Origin: Bacteroidota bacterium
GTDB taxonomy: Bacteria; Bacteroidota; Bacteroidia; NS11-12g; UBA955
Reading direction: 5' to 3'
NCBI GenBank assembly: GCA_030682255.1
Contig: JAUXOK010000027.1
Span: forward strand, 62,001-126,000
DNA length: 64,000 bases
In this document: positions 17,673 to 25,655 of the stretch, one piece after another
How the letters are laid out: each line of letters begins with the position of its first letter
Position numbering within the stretch: the stretch's first letter is position 1
Program-made: the position numbers and the translations under genes
Notes under the pieces: model-generated
The model's input: only the letters and a program-made list of their open reading frames with translations
Told to the model about the DNA's origin: nothing
Database searches by the model: none

Positions 17673-20600
17673 ATGAAAAAAATATCATTCTTGACTTTGT
17701 CATTAAGCATTTGTACTATTTTATTTTCCCAAACCTTCAATTATCCAGATTATTGGAAAACCCGAAAACCTTACGCTGACTATTGGCAACAAGATGTGCA
17801 TTATACCATTGATGCAGTAATCGATGATGAAAAAGACGAAATTAAAGGAACAGAAAAATTGGTTTATTACAACAACAGTCCCGATGAATTGAAAGTTGTG
17901 TATTTTCATCTGTATCAAAATGCCTTTCAACCGGGTAGCTATGCCCATGCCCTCAATCAAGTCAACCACGAACATACAGAGTTTGGCAAATACGAAGCTC
18001 TGAAAATGGGAACCGTTTTAGACGATTTGAAAGTGAACGGAAAAGCAGTTAAATACCGTTTGGATAACACCATTTTGATTGTTGAACTCAACGAACCTAT
18101 TGCCCCCAACACTTCCACAACATTTGATATTCAATTCAGAACGTATTGGGACAATGGTAGCATGAGAAGACGTTTTAAATCATTTTCTCCTGATGGCATT
18201 AACAAACATTTTGATGGGGTGCATTGGTATCCTCGTATTTGCGTGTATGATAGCAAATTTGGTTGGGAAACAGAACAACACTTAGGCAAAGAGTTTTATG
18301 GTGATTTTGGTGTATATGATGTTAAACTAACTTTTCCTTCTAATTACATCGTGGAAGCTACAGGTGAACTCACCAACGAAAGCACAGTCTTACCAGCTGA
18401 TTTTAAACAATCGCTTAATATTCAAAACTATGTAAAAGATAAGTCATACAAAGTGGTGATTCCAAGAAATGGTACTAAAACATGGATTTATCATGCTGAA
18501 AATGTGCACGACTTTGCTTTCACTGCCGACCCAACGTATCGCATGGACGAAGTGATATGGAACGGTATCAAATGTATTGCCATAGCGCAAGAACAAAATG
18601 CACCTTATTGGGGACCAACAGCTAAGTTTGTGGCTAATGTGGTAGAGATTTACAGTACTGATTTTGGGATGTATGGTTATCCAAAAATTGTTGCTGCCGA
18701 TGCAAGAGATGGCATGGAATATCCCATGATTACTCTCAATGGAGGCAATTGGCCCGGTCATCAATATGTGATTGCTCACGAAGTGGGTCACAATTGGTTT
18801 TTTGGTATGATAGGTAATAATGAAACCTACAGAGCCATGCTTGATGAGGGTTTCACACAGTTTTTAACCTCATGGAGTATCAAACGTTTCAATAAAATGC
18901 CAATTAAAGCCAGCCGCTATGATGAAAGTTCTGTTTACAATGGTTATTTATTTGATGCAGCCAATAAAGACGATGCCACTTTGAATACCCACAGCGATGA
19001 TTTTAGTTCTGCCATAGGACATGGCGGAGGCTACAGACATGTGTATTACAAAACTGCTACCATGCTTTATAATTTACAATATGTTTTAGGCGATGAATTG
19101 TTTCTAAATGCTATGAAACATTATTTCAATAAATGGAAATTTGCTCACCCATATCCTGAGGATTTCAGAAAAGCCATCATTGAATACACCAAAGTGGATT
19201 TAAACTGGTTTTTTGATCAATGGATGGAAACCACCAAAAGCATAGACTACAGAATTGTTAGACAAAAAAGTATCAAAAGCAACGACCCTAATAAAAAGGC
19301 TTATGAAATTAAGTTTAAAAGGGTAGGAGATATGCAAATGCCTTTAGATATTACAGTTAAAGACAAAAACAATAAAACCTATAACTATTTAATTCCTAAC
19401 ACTTATTTTGCCAAAAACGAAGGACAAACAGTTTTGAAAACTTGGAAAGGTTGGGGTTTGTTAAACAAAACTTATAAAGACACGATTTATCTAGACAATA
19501 AAATTCGTTCCATACAAATAGACACTTCCAATAGATTGGCAGACATAGACAGAATGGACAATAAAATGGTTAAAAGAAGCCATAATCTGCCATATGTTTC
19601 AACATTTAACAAAGGGATTGCGCCTTATTCTGGGTTTAATCATCGCAATTTTACTTACCGACCTGATGTTTGGTTCAATGCCGTTGATGGAGTTAAAGTT
19701 GGCGTAAATACACATTTTGATTATGCCAGAGTTAAACATGTGATGGATGTTTCGGTTTGGTACAATACTGGATTTGGCGCAGAAAAGGTGTATAAAGCTG
19801 GCACAGAAAGAGATGTGTTTTCTTACCGTTTAAAATACAAACATTCTGTGGGTAAAGATGCTTTTGTTTTTTGGGACACAAGATATTTGGATGGTATTTT
19901 TTATGATGATTTAGGTTTTGAAAAATCATTTGGCAAAGACCAGTTTATCATTCATTACAAATCTATTGGCATGACGAAAGGCGGTGCTAAATATTGGCCT
20001 TATGCCAACTCAACATTCAGAGAAGAACGATCTAATACTTCGTTAAATATCGACCATGTGAGAAGATACCGCTACAAAAATGGCAATGGTGCAATACTCT
20101 CAACATTAAGAGGGAATGGTTTAACACAAGATTATGGATTTGGAAGCTTTAAGTCAGAAGTTATCAATCAAAATAAAATAGGGAAATTGGATCTTAAAAC
20201 CCGTTTTTTTATTCAAGTAATTGCTGGAAATAATATCCCTGAAGAAGTTTTAATCAATCTTTCGGGCGCCAATATGGAGCAATTGTTAGAAAGTAAGTTT
20301 ACACGTTCAAGAGGTTTTATTCCAGAACAATGGTTGGGCTTTGGCAATACCATCAATCATTTTCATCAAGGAGGCGGACTGAATTTAAGAGGTTATTCTG
20401 GTTATTTAGCACCTGTTACCAAAGATAATCAACAATATGCTTTATATCAAGGTAATGCAGGGATTAGCGGAAGTTTAGAATTGGATTTTGATAGATTGAT
20501 TCGTTTTAAACCAAAATTCACCAGAAATTGGTTGCGTGTGGATGCTTATTTATTTGCCGATGCAGGTATTTTAACAAACACAGACATTGCAGATGGCATC

Positions 20601-20786
20601 AGTTCGCCCTTGAGGATGGATGCAGGAGTGGGCACCACTTGGCATATTTACAGATGGGGTAAAAGAAATTTGATTGCACCATTAAGTTTAAGGCTAGATG
20701 CACCGTTCTTTTTAAACACACCACCATTTGCCGACAAAGGCTATTTACAATCGCGTTGGGTAGTTGGTATAGGAAGAAGTTTTTAA
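17673..20786 (+). CDS. M1-family metallopeptidase, exported
   Basis: A 1037-residue aminopeptidase N-like enzyme with a signal peptide (about 1-20, ILFSQ). The zinc site is HEVGH (H369, E370, H373) plus the downstream Glu392 in LDEGFTQF, giving the canonical HExxH-(18)-E spacing. The substrate-binding GMEYPMI motif stands in for the usual GAMEN. The C-terminal third (about 690-1037) is beta-rich, ends in VVGIGRSF with a terminal Phe, and resembles an outer-membrane barrel. It therefore looks like a peptidase fused to a barrel-like domain. The following 65-residue membrane protein is 10 bp downstream. Confidence 0.9.
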   Translation: MKKISFLTLSLSICTILFSQTFNYPDYWKTRKPYADYWQQDVHYTIDAVIDDEKDEIKGTEKLVYYNNSPDELKVVYFHLYQNAFQPGSYAHALNQVNHEHTEFGKYEALKMGTVLDDLKVNGKAVKYRLDNTILIVELNEPIAPNTSTTFDIQFRTYWDNGSMRRRFKSFSPDGINKHFDGVHWYPRICVYDSKFGWETEQHLGKEFYGDFGVYDVKLTFPSNYIVEATGELTNESTVLPADFKQSLNIQNYVKDKSYKVVIPRNGTKTWIYHAENVHDFAFTADPTYRMDEVIWNGIKCIAIAQEQNAPYWGPTAKFVANVVEIYSTDFGMYGYPKIVAADARDGMEYPMITLNGGNWPGHQYVIAHEVGHNWFFGMIGNNETYRAMLDEGFTQFLTSWSIKRFNKMPIKASRYDESSVYNGYLFDAANKDDATLNTHSDDFSSAIGHGGGYRHVYYKTATMLYNLQYVLGDELFLNAMKHYFNKWKFAHPYPEDFRKAIIEYTKVDLNWFFDQWMETTKSIDYRIVRQKSIKSNDPNKKAYEIKFKRVGDMQMPLDITVKDKNNKTYNYLIPNTYFAKNEGQTVLKTWKGWGLLNKTYKDTIYLDNKIRSIQIDTSNRLADIDRMDNKMVKRSHNLPYVSTFNKGIAPYSGFNHRNFTYRPDVWFNAVDGVKVGVNTHFDYARVKHVMDVSVWYNTGFGAEKVYKAGTERDVFSYRLKYKHSVGKDAFVFWDTRYLDGIFYDDLGFEKSFGKDQFIIHYKSIGMTKGGAKYWPYANSTFREERSNTSLNIDHVRRYRYKNGNGAILSTLRGNGLTQDYGFGSFKSEVINQNKIGKLDLKTRFFIQVIAGNNIPEEVLINLSGANMEQLLESKFTRSRGFIPEQWLGFGNTINHFHQGGGLNLRGYSGYLAPVTKDNQQYALYQGNAGISGSLELDFDRLIRFKPKFTRNWLRVDAYLFADAGILTNTDIADGISSPLRMDAGVGTTWHIYRWGKRNLIAPLSLRLDAPFFLNTPPFADKGYLQSRWVVGIGRSF

Positions 20787-20796
20787 TTAAAAGAAT

Positions 20797-20994
20797 ATGA
20801 GTAATTCAGGAAAACAAATAGCAGTTTTTATAGCATTTTTAGGTATATTTTTAGGTTCAGCATTGGTGATGTATAACCACTACATCAAAGATAAACCAAG
20901 AATCAAAGTTGTATCACCACGCACAGACGTTGACCCCGTATTGTTTGATAGTTTGTTGATTGAAAAAAACAAGGATAAACAGTTGGGGAAATGA
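20797..20994 (+). CDS. Small single-pass membrane protein, unknown
   Basis: 65 residues with one transmembrane helix at about 8-27 (IAVFIAFLGIFLGSALVMY), then a charged tail (IKDKPRIKVVSPRTDVDP). The start is 10 bp after the M1 peptidase stop, so they likely share a transcript. The regular codon use and the tight spacing make it a probable real gene; I do not know a named family for it. Confidence 0.6.
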   Translation: MSNSGKQIAVFIAFLGIFLGSALVMYNHYIKDKPRIKVVSPRTDVDPVLFDSLLIEKNKDKQLGK

Positions 20995-21040
20995 TTTTGA
21001 GTAGAATTAAGAAAAATTAATCAAAGGGGGAATTGTTATC

Positions 21041-21519
21041 ATGATAATAAATTTAATTAAAAAACATAAGGTTTTATTTGGTTTTTTCTATTGTTTACTA
21101 TCAAATTTTTGTTTGCCTTTATGTTGTTTTTATTGATGTTTTCATATATTTATTATAAGATGTCAAATAAGAGTTTATCGCATACAATTCAGTTTTTTGC
21201 TTCAATAATTTATGTGCTTTCTTACTTCGTTGTTTTGTTTTTTTATTCAGATTTGTTTTATTTAAATGCATTTCTTGTATTACTTTATTTTATCTACTTT
21301 ATTTTTATTAATACATTATTGTCACGACTTTTTACTGGCTTAAATATAATCCCCAAACGAAATAATATTCATGAATCAAATTTTATTACTCAAAAATATA
21401 TATTTTTTCATTTAGATGAATTGATTTATAAGAATTCAAATAACCTCAATCGGGGTGCTGGTGATTCAGATACCACAAGGAGCTTGTCATTGGACCTGCC
21501 ACAGCGGAAAAAACAGTAA
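21041..21519 (+). pseudogene. Possible frameshifted membrane protein running into a GC-rich repeat
   Basis: An ATG at 21041 has a purine-rich upstream AAAGGGGG and begins MIINLIKKHKVLFGFFY, but ends after 31 residues at 21136. A second frame, open from 21091 (TTG; first ATG 21121) to 21519, encodes three to four hydrophobic segments (FAFMLFLLMFSYIYY, ASIIYVLSYFVVLFF, AFLVLLYFIYFIFI). The two halves would join as one membrane protein with a single-base change. The last 25 residues come from the GC-rich element and are unlikely to be native. It could instead be an intact gene starting at 21121. Confidence 0.35.
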
Positions 21520-21660
21520 CCGTGCGGCTGGGGTCCAGCAAATGCGTGAAATTTCCATCTTGGAGATGATTGTGTCTAGCCGTGCAGCTCCAAAATGAGA
21601 AATTTTTATTTGGTGGTGCCTTTTTGTTTCTTTTTGGCACCAAAAAGAAAAGAAATATTA
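21447..21660. repeat. GC-rich structured intergenic element
   Basis: About 200 bp whose base composition is close to half G+C, against about one third around it. TGGACC (21491-21496) pairs with GGTCCA (21532-21537), and the intervening arms pair imperfectly (GCC, CA, GG) to form a long hairpin. ACCGTGCGGCTGG (about 21519) recurs imperfectly as GCCGTGCAGCTCC (about 21581). The right end holds CTTTTTGG/CCAAAAAG and GGTGCC/GGCACC palindromes followed by A-rich DNA. It covers the end of the membrane ORF and a spurious antisense frame. Probably a dispersed repeat or a structured RNA; I cannot tell which. Confidence 0.45.
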
Positions 21661-21753
21661 TTATTGTCATGGTGTTGATTTTTTCAGTAGAACTTAATTA
21701 GTTAATTTTGTAATTTGCAATTTCTATAGGAAAAGTTTACCTTTTACAATTAA

Positions 21754-22068
21754 ATGAAACAACTATTTTGGACAGCTTATAGCAACGCAGAAAGACACTT
21801 AGTAATTACGTCTATCAAAGATATTGTTAATCAATTTGGGGATATGGTAGACTATAAGTTTTTTTCGGATATCTCCATTAATATGACCATCGAAATTGAG
21901 GAATATAAAATCGATGCGATGTTTCAAGCACTAAGTAAAATTGTTACAATAGATGGTTTTGAACCCATAGATTCCCATGCAAAAACTGAAAGAACGATCT
22001 ATATGAACGTTACATTCACTAAAGCAACAGGTAACTTAAAAATAGAAGTGCCCGAAGTGCCGGGTTGA
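21754..22068 (+). CDS. Conserved-looking small cytosolic protein, unknown
   Basis: 104 residues without signal or membrane segment. Alternating helices and strands are suggested by HLVITSIKDIVNQFGDMVDY, then INMTIEIEEYKIDAMFQAL, then RTIYMNVTFTKATGNLKIEV, the pattern of a small ferredoxin-like alpha/beta fold. A TAATTTTG -7 element sits at 21713-21720, about 35 bp upstream of the ATG. I do not recognise the family. It stands alone between the GC-rich element and the convergent DUF5683 gene. The gap 22069-22218 holds nothing I can name. Confidence 0.55.
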   Translation: MKQLFWTAYSNAERHLVITSIKDIVNQFGDMVDYKFFSDISINMTIEIEEYKIDAMFQALSKIVTIDGFEPIDSHAKTERTIYMNVTFTKATGNLKIEVPEVPG

Positions 22069-22218
22069 GGTTTTTTATATTTTTACTAATTCATTGCGAT
22101 CTCTGCTTAACCAAGAGAGGAATCTCATGTTTTACAAATGATAATTCTATCGTTTTAGGGATAAATTCCTTAAGGGGAGGAAATTAATAATAGCCTCGGA
22201 TTTTATTAATGTTATCTT

Positions 22219-22791
22219 TTAAAACATAATCCTCAATCCCAAAGCTGGAGTTCGGTTTATTTGAGAGGCATGTAGGTGCCAATTTTTCTTTTTTTGTTGA
22301 GCCAGTGGTTTATCAATATCAAAACCGTAAAAATGAGCGTCAATTGCTGCATCTACAATGTTAATTAAATAAAATCCAGCTATTGCTATGATGCCATAAT
22401 CTCTGTTTTTTCGATGAAAATCTCTCTCGGCTTTTACAACGTCAATATCAGTGTTTATGTATTTTTCAGGGACTTTGGTGTTGTCATCCCCATCAAAATA
22501 TAAATTCAATACATTTTGTCTTTCTTGAAGTTCTTTTCTATTGGAAAGCATAAAATAGGTTGATGCTCCCAAACCTACATAAACAATAGGTATTTTCCAA
22601 TATTTTTTGTTATATGCCTGACCCAAACCCGGCAATACAGCACTGTAAATGCTGGCTTTGTGTGGAGAGTGTTTTTTCTCTTTTTCAGTCGTTTTATTGA
22701 AATGATAAAAAGAGTTAAAAGTGTTAAAATCCTTAGATAATAAGGATGTGTTTATTATAATTAGAAAGAATATAATTGAAATTCTATTCAT
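22219..22791 (-). CDS. DUF5683 membrane protein
   Basis: The ATG at 22791 gives MNRISIIFFLIIINTSLLS, a signal peptide, and overlaps parB by 8 bp. An upstream in-frame start at 22806 would overlap by 23 bp. The 190 residues include the DUF5683 hallmark AVLPGLGQAYNKKYWKIPIVYVG, a second hydrophobic segment (YGIIAIAGFYLINIVDAAID) and DAHFYGFDI. Its position directly after parA-parB is typical for Bacteroidota. The function is not established; the overlapping start suggests translational coupling to parB. Confidence 0.85.
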   Translation of the reverse strand: MNRISIIFFLIIINTSLLSKDFNTFNSFYHFNKTTEKEKKHSPHKASIYSAVLPGLGQAYNKKYWKIPIVYVGLGASTYFMLSNRKELQERQNVLNLYFDGDDNTKVPEKYINTDIDVVKAERDFHRKNRDYGIIAIAGFYLINIVDAAIDAHFYGFDIDKPLAQQKKKNWHLHASQINRTPALGLRIMF

Positions 22792-23698
22792 GATTTGATA
22801 AGGCATTCAAAATGCGTTCCAAATCTTCTTGATGTTTAAATGGAATAACAATTTCGCCTTTGTTGCCCTTAGATTTAATAGCAATTTTTGATTCTAAATA
22901 TTGGTTCAAATTCTCTAATTGTAAAAGCAAGGAATCGTTGACTTTAAATTGGTTTTTACCCTTAGTATCAACATGCCCTTCTGTTTTATTAGTTTTGGCT
23001 TGTTTTGCCAATTCTTCAGAACCTCTAACACTTAAATTATCGTTTAATATTCTGCGGTATAGATTAATTTGTTCGTCAATATCTTCAACAGTTAGAATGG
23101 CCTTAGCATGCCCCATTGATATTTTATTGGTTTGGATACCCAATTGCACTTCATCTGGAAGCCTCAAAAGTCTTAAATAATTGCTTACAGTGCTTCTGTC
23201 TTTACCAACTCTTTCGCCTAATTCCTCTTGCTTCAATTGACATTCGTCTAATAGTCTTTTATAACTTAATGCAACCTCGATTGCGTTCAAATTTTCTCTT
23301 TGAATATTTTCTATCAATGCCATTTCTAGCATTTCTTGGTCGTTAGCTATTCTTACATAGGCTGGGATTTTTTCAAGACCAGCTAAAATAGACGCACGGG
23401 TTCTTCTTTCGCCACTGATTAATTGATATTTGTCATATCCCATTTTACGAACAGTTACAGGTTGTATCAATCCATGAATTTTAATGGATTCAGAAAGTTC
23501 GTTTAGTGCTTTTTGTTCAAATTCAGTTCTTGGTTGAAATGGATTGGCCTCAATTTGATTGATATATACAAACTGAACACCACCAACTGTTCTGTATTCA
23601 TCAGAAACCGTAATATCGGTATCTGCATTTTTTAACAAAGCACCTAAACCTCTGCCTAATCCGCCTGTTTTTTTTCTGTTTACTATTTCTTTAGACAT
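22784..23698 (-). CDS. parB: Chromosome-partitioning protein ParB
   Basis: 304 residues. The N-terminal ParB/Srx domain has the CTPase motif SGERRTRASILAG and the NPFQPR segment. The central HTH reads LKQEELGERVGKDRSTVSNY, then LRLLRLP, followed by ISMGHAKAIL, and a C-terminal dimerisation domain ends in KHQEDLERILNAL. ParB loads on parS and spreads as a clamp. The upstream parA is 8 bp away. No perfect 16-bp parS palindrome was noticed by eye in the window. Confidence 0.96.
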   Translation of the reverse strand: MSKEIVNRKKTGGLGRGLGALLKNADTDITVSDEYRTVGGVQFVYINQIEANPFQPRTEFEQKALNELSESIKIHGLIQPVTVRKMGYDKYQLISGERRTRASILAGLEKIPAYVRIANDQEMLEMALIENIQRENLNAIEVALSYKRLLDECQLKQEELGERVGKDRSTVSNYLRLLRLPDEVQLGIQTNKISMGHAKAILTVEDIDEQINLYRRILNDNLSVRGSEELAKQAKTNKTEGHVDTKGKNQFKVNDSLLLQLENLNQYLESKIAIKSKGNKGEIVIPFKHQEDLERILNALSNHE

Positions 23699-23706
23699 GT
23701 TTTGCT

Positions 23707-24504
23707 TTATATTTTATTTTCAGTTGCTTGCATTTTTGTTAATCCATTGCGTTGCAAAATTTCTCTTGCTAAGTTTAAATAGGTTGTAGAGCCTTTGCTT
23801 GTTACATCGTGGGTTATAACTGGTATCCCAAAGCTTGGCGCTTCGCTCAATTTGGTGTTTCTAGGAATTATTGTGTCAAATACCATGTCTTGAAAATGCA
23901 TTTTTACATCCTCTACAACATGGTTGCTAAGTCTTAATCTTGAGTCATACATCGTTAATAAAATACCCTCTATGGCTAATGTTTTGTTTAATTCTCTTTG
24001 TACAATACGAATGGTGTTTAAAAGTTTACCCAATCCTTCTAATGCAAAATATTCGCATTGTACGGGAATGATTATTGAATCTGCTGCACATAATGAATTG
24101 GTAGTAATAAGTCCTAATGATGGTGAACAGTCTATAATTACAAAATCGTATTCCTTTTTCAATGTTTCAAATGCTTTTTTCATTACTCTTTCTCTGTTTG
24201 GCATATCAATCATTTCTAATTCAGCTCCCACTAAATTAATATTGGAAGGTAATAAATCAAGATAAGACAGTTCTGTTTTTAGAATTACTTCTGATGCTGG
24301 TCTTTCATTGATTAAACAGTCATAAAGTCCAACTTTTACATTTTGAGGATCAAAACCAATGCCTGATGTTGAATTTGCCTGAGGGTCGGCATCAACAAGC
24401 AATGTTTTGAATTCTAAAACAGCTAAACTTGCTGCAAGATTAATAGCAGTGGTGGTTTTGCCTACACCACCTTTTTGATTGGCAATTGTTATGATTTTAC
24501 CCAT
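23707..24504 (-). CDS. parA: Chromosome-partitioning ATPase ParA
   Basis: 265 residues of the MinD/ParA deviant Walker family: KGGVGKTTTAINLA (residues 11-24, including the signature Lys), LLVDADPQANST, and DFVIIDCSPSLGLIT. The protein lacks the N-terminal HTH of plasmid type Ia ParA, so it is the chromosomal type. It lies 3 bp downstream of the UPF0173 hydrolase gene and 8 bp upstream of parB, forming a four-gene minus-strand unit ending with DUF5683. Confidence 0.96.
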   Translation of the reverse strand: MGKIITIANQKGGVGKTTTAINLAASLAVLEFKTLLVDADPQANSTSGIGFDPQNVKVGLYDCLINERPASEVILKTELSYLDLLPSNINLVGAELEMIDMPNRERVMKKAFETLKKEYDFVIIDCSPSLGLITTNSLCAADSIIIPVQCEYFALEGLGKLLNTIRIVQRELNKTLAIEGILLTMYDSRLRLSNHVVEDVKMHFQDMVFDTIIPRNTKLSEAPSFGIPVITHDVTSKGSTTYLNLAREILQRNGLTKMQATENKI

Positions 24505-24507
24505 TTG

Positions 24508-25188
24508 TTATAATTCGATTTCTTGTGATATGTTTAGTAATGTTAATGTTTTGCCATATTGATTGAACTGATTGATAGCGGCATCATGATCGATGACAAT
24601 AAATCCAAAAGTGTCATAATGCATCCCGATGATATGGTCGCATTGTATAAATTCTGAAGCTTTGATTGCATCTTGAATATCCATCGTGAAATTGTTGCCT
24701 ATTGGTAAAAAAGCAACATCCAGTTTATGTCTTTCTGGTATCAATTTCATATCATAACTCAGTGCAGTATCTCCACTGTAATAAAAACAATTTTCATTGC
24801 TTTTAACAACAAATCCTGCCGCTTGTCCGCCATAACTTCCATCGGGAAAAGAACTGGAGTGTACCGCTCTAACCATTTGTATATTGCCAAATTCAAAATT
24901 CCACCCACCTCCAATATTCATTGCATGGGTATTGGTGTATCCTTGTTTATTTACCCATTCGCAAATTTCCCAAATTGCAACAATTTTAGCATCGGTGTTT
25001 ATTGCTATTTGTAATAAATCTGCAAGATGATCGAAATGAGCATGACTAACAAAAATATAGTCGGCTTCAATTTCATTAATATTGATGTCTTTACACAATT
25101 CATTAGGTGAAATAAATGGATCAAATAAGAGGTGTTTTCCAGAGATATTGACAGCGAAACATGAATGACCAAAGTATTTTACTTTCAT
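24508..25188 (-). CDS. UPF0173-type metal-dependent hydrolase (metallo-beta-lactamase fold)
   Basis: 226 residues with the metallo-beta-lactamase-fold metal motif SHAHFDHLADLL (HxHxDH), the early MKVKYFGHSCFAVNISGKH, YYSGDTALSYDMKLI and GMHYDTFGF, all as in UPF0173/UlaG-like hydrolases. The substrate is unknown. It is the first gene of the parAB unit and starts immediately below the DnaA-box-containing gap. Confidence 0.88.
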   Translation of the reverse strand: MKVKYFGHSCFAVNISGKHLLFDPFISPNELCKDININEIEADYIFVSHAHFDHLADLLQIAINTDAKIVAIWEICEWVNKQGYTNTHAMNIGGGWNFEFGNIQMVRAVHSSSFPDGSYGGQAAGFVVKSNENCFYYSGDTALSYDMKLIPERHKLDVAFLPIGNNFTMDIQDAIKASEFIQCDHIIGMHYDTFGFIVIDHDAAINQFNQYGKTLTLLNISQEIEL

Positions 25189-25258
25189 TGAGGGATTGAA
25201 ATTGAATTTTCAAAAATAACATTAACTAAAAGATAAAACCATTTTTAATCATACCTAC

Positions 25259-25302
25259 TTTTCCCCATTAAATATGGATAAAAGTTATCAAGTTGTGGAT
25301 AA
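25259..25302. other. Cluster of DnaA-box-like sites, candidate replication origin
   Basis: TGTGGATAA at 25294-25302 is the exact complement of the consensus DnaA box TTATCCACA. TATGGATAA (25273-25281) differs by one base. TTATCAAGT (25285-25293) and TTTTCCCCA (25259-25267) are weaker. All lie in a very AT-rich 262-bp gap between the parAB unit and tRNA-Leu. ParAB is commonly close to oriC, which supports the idea. Only one box is perfect, so a DnaA-regulated promoter or chance remains possible. Confidence 0.4.
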
Positions 25303-25413
25303 GAATATTGCAAACATGGAAACAAGAACTAAGCATCCAAGTTTTTAACTCTGATTGTTCAAGATAATATGAAAGTTTTGGTGTTTTATAAATTTGAAAT
25401 TATTGTATTAAAT

Positions 25414-25448
25414 AAAAAAAAGGTTAAGCAAAAGCTTAACCTTTTTTT
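25414..25448 (-). terminator. Rho-independent terminator of tRNA-Leu
   Basis: Perfect stem AGGTTAAGC (25421-25429) / GCTTAACCT (25434-25442) with an AAAA loop, flanked by A and T runs. It lies right after the tRNA 3' end on the minus strand. Confidence 0.85.
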
Positions 25449-25450
25449 AG

Positions 25451-25534
25451 TGCCCAGGACCGGAGTCGAACCGGTACGGGGGTGAACCCACAGGTGTTTG
25501 AGACCAGCGCGTCTACCAATTCCGCCACCTGGGC
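25451..25534 (-). tRNA. tRNA-Leu, anticodon CAA
   Basis: The complement folds as a class II tRNA of 84 nt. It has a 7-bp acceptor GCCCAGG/CCTGGGC, a D arm with TTGGTAGAC, an anticodon loop CTCAAAC (anticodon CAA, reads UUG), a long variable arm GGG-TTCA-CCC and a T arm ACCGG-TTCGACT-CCGGT, with discriminator A. CCA is not encoded. The anticodon stem CTGGT/ACCTG contains one U-U mismatch (28-42). A strong terminator follows. Confidence 0.95.
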
Positions 25535-25643
25535 AATGGGTTTCCTTTAAAAGGAGTGCAAAACTATCATTTTTATGCATTCTAACAAAATTATTTTTAA
25601 TAATTTGTTAATGCTTCTTATTTCTAGACTACTTCAATATACC

Positions 25644-25651
25644 TATTTTTG
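25644..25651 (+). promoter_or_regulatory. -7 promoter element abutting purD
   Basis: TATTTTTG matches TAnnTTTG and ends 5 bp before the purD ATG, so the transcript would start at or next to the initiation codon (leaderless or nearly so). It also argues against the longer upstream start at 25575. Confidence 0.5.
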
Positions 25652-25655
25652 CAAA

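Noticed and set aside
21446-21670. Antisense ORF of 74 codons in the GC-rich element.
   Set aside because: Its composition follows the element's bias, it has no start signal and spans palindromes; probably a spurious frame.
22784-25188. parS site (16-bp palindrome around TGTTTCACGTGAAACA) near parAB.
   Set aside because: No perfect or near-perfect copy was noticed by eye; short GTTTC-like pieces are in coding sequence only. An exact search would settle it.
25386-25580. Minus-strand ORF crossing tRNA-Leu.
   Set aside because: It is produced by the tRNA sequence and the terminator; no ribosome binding site.
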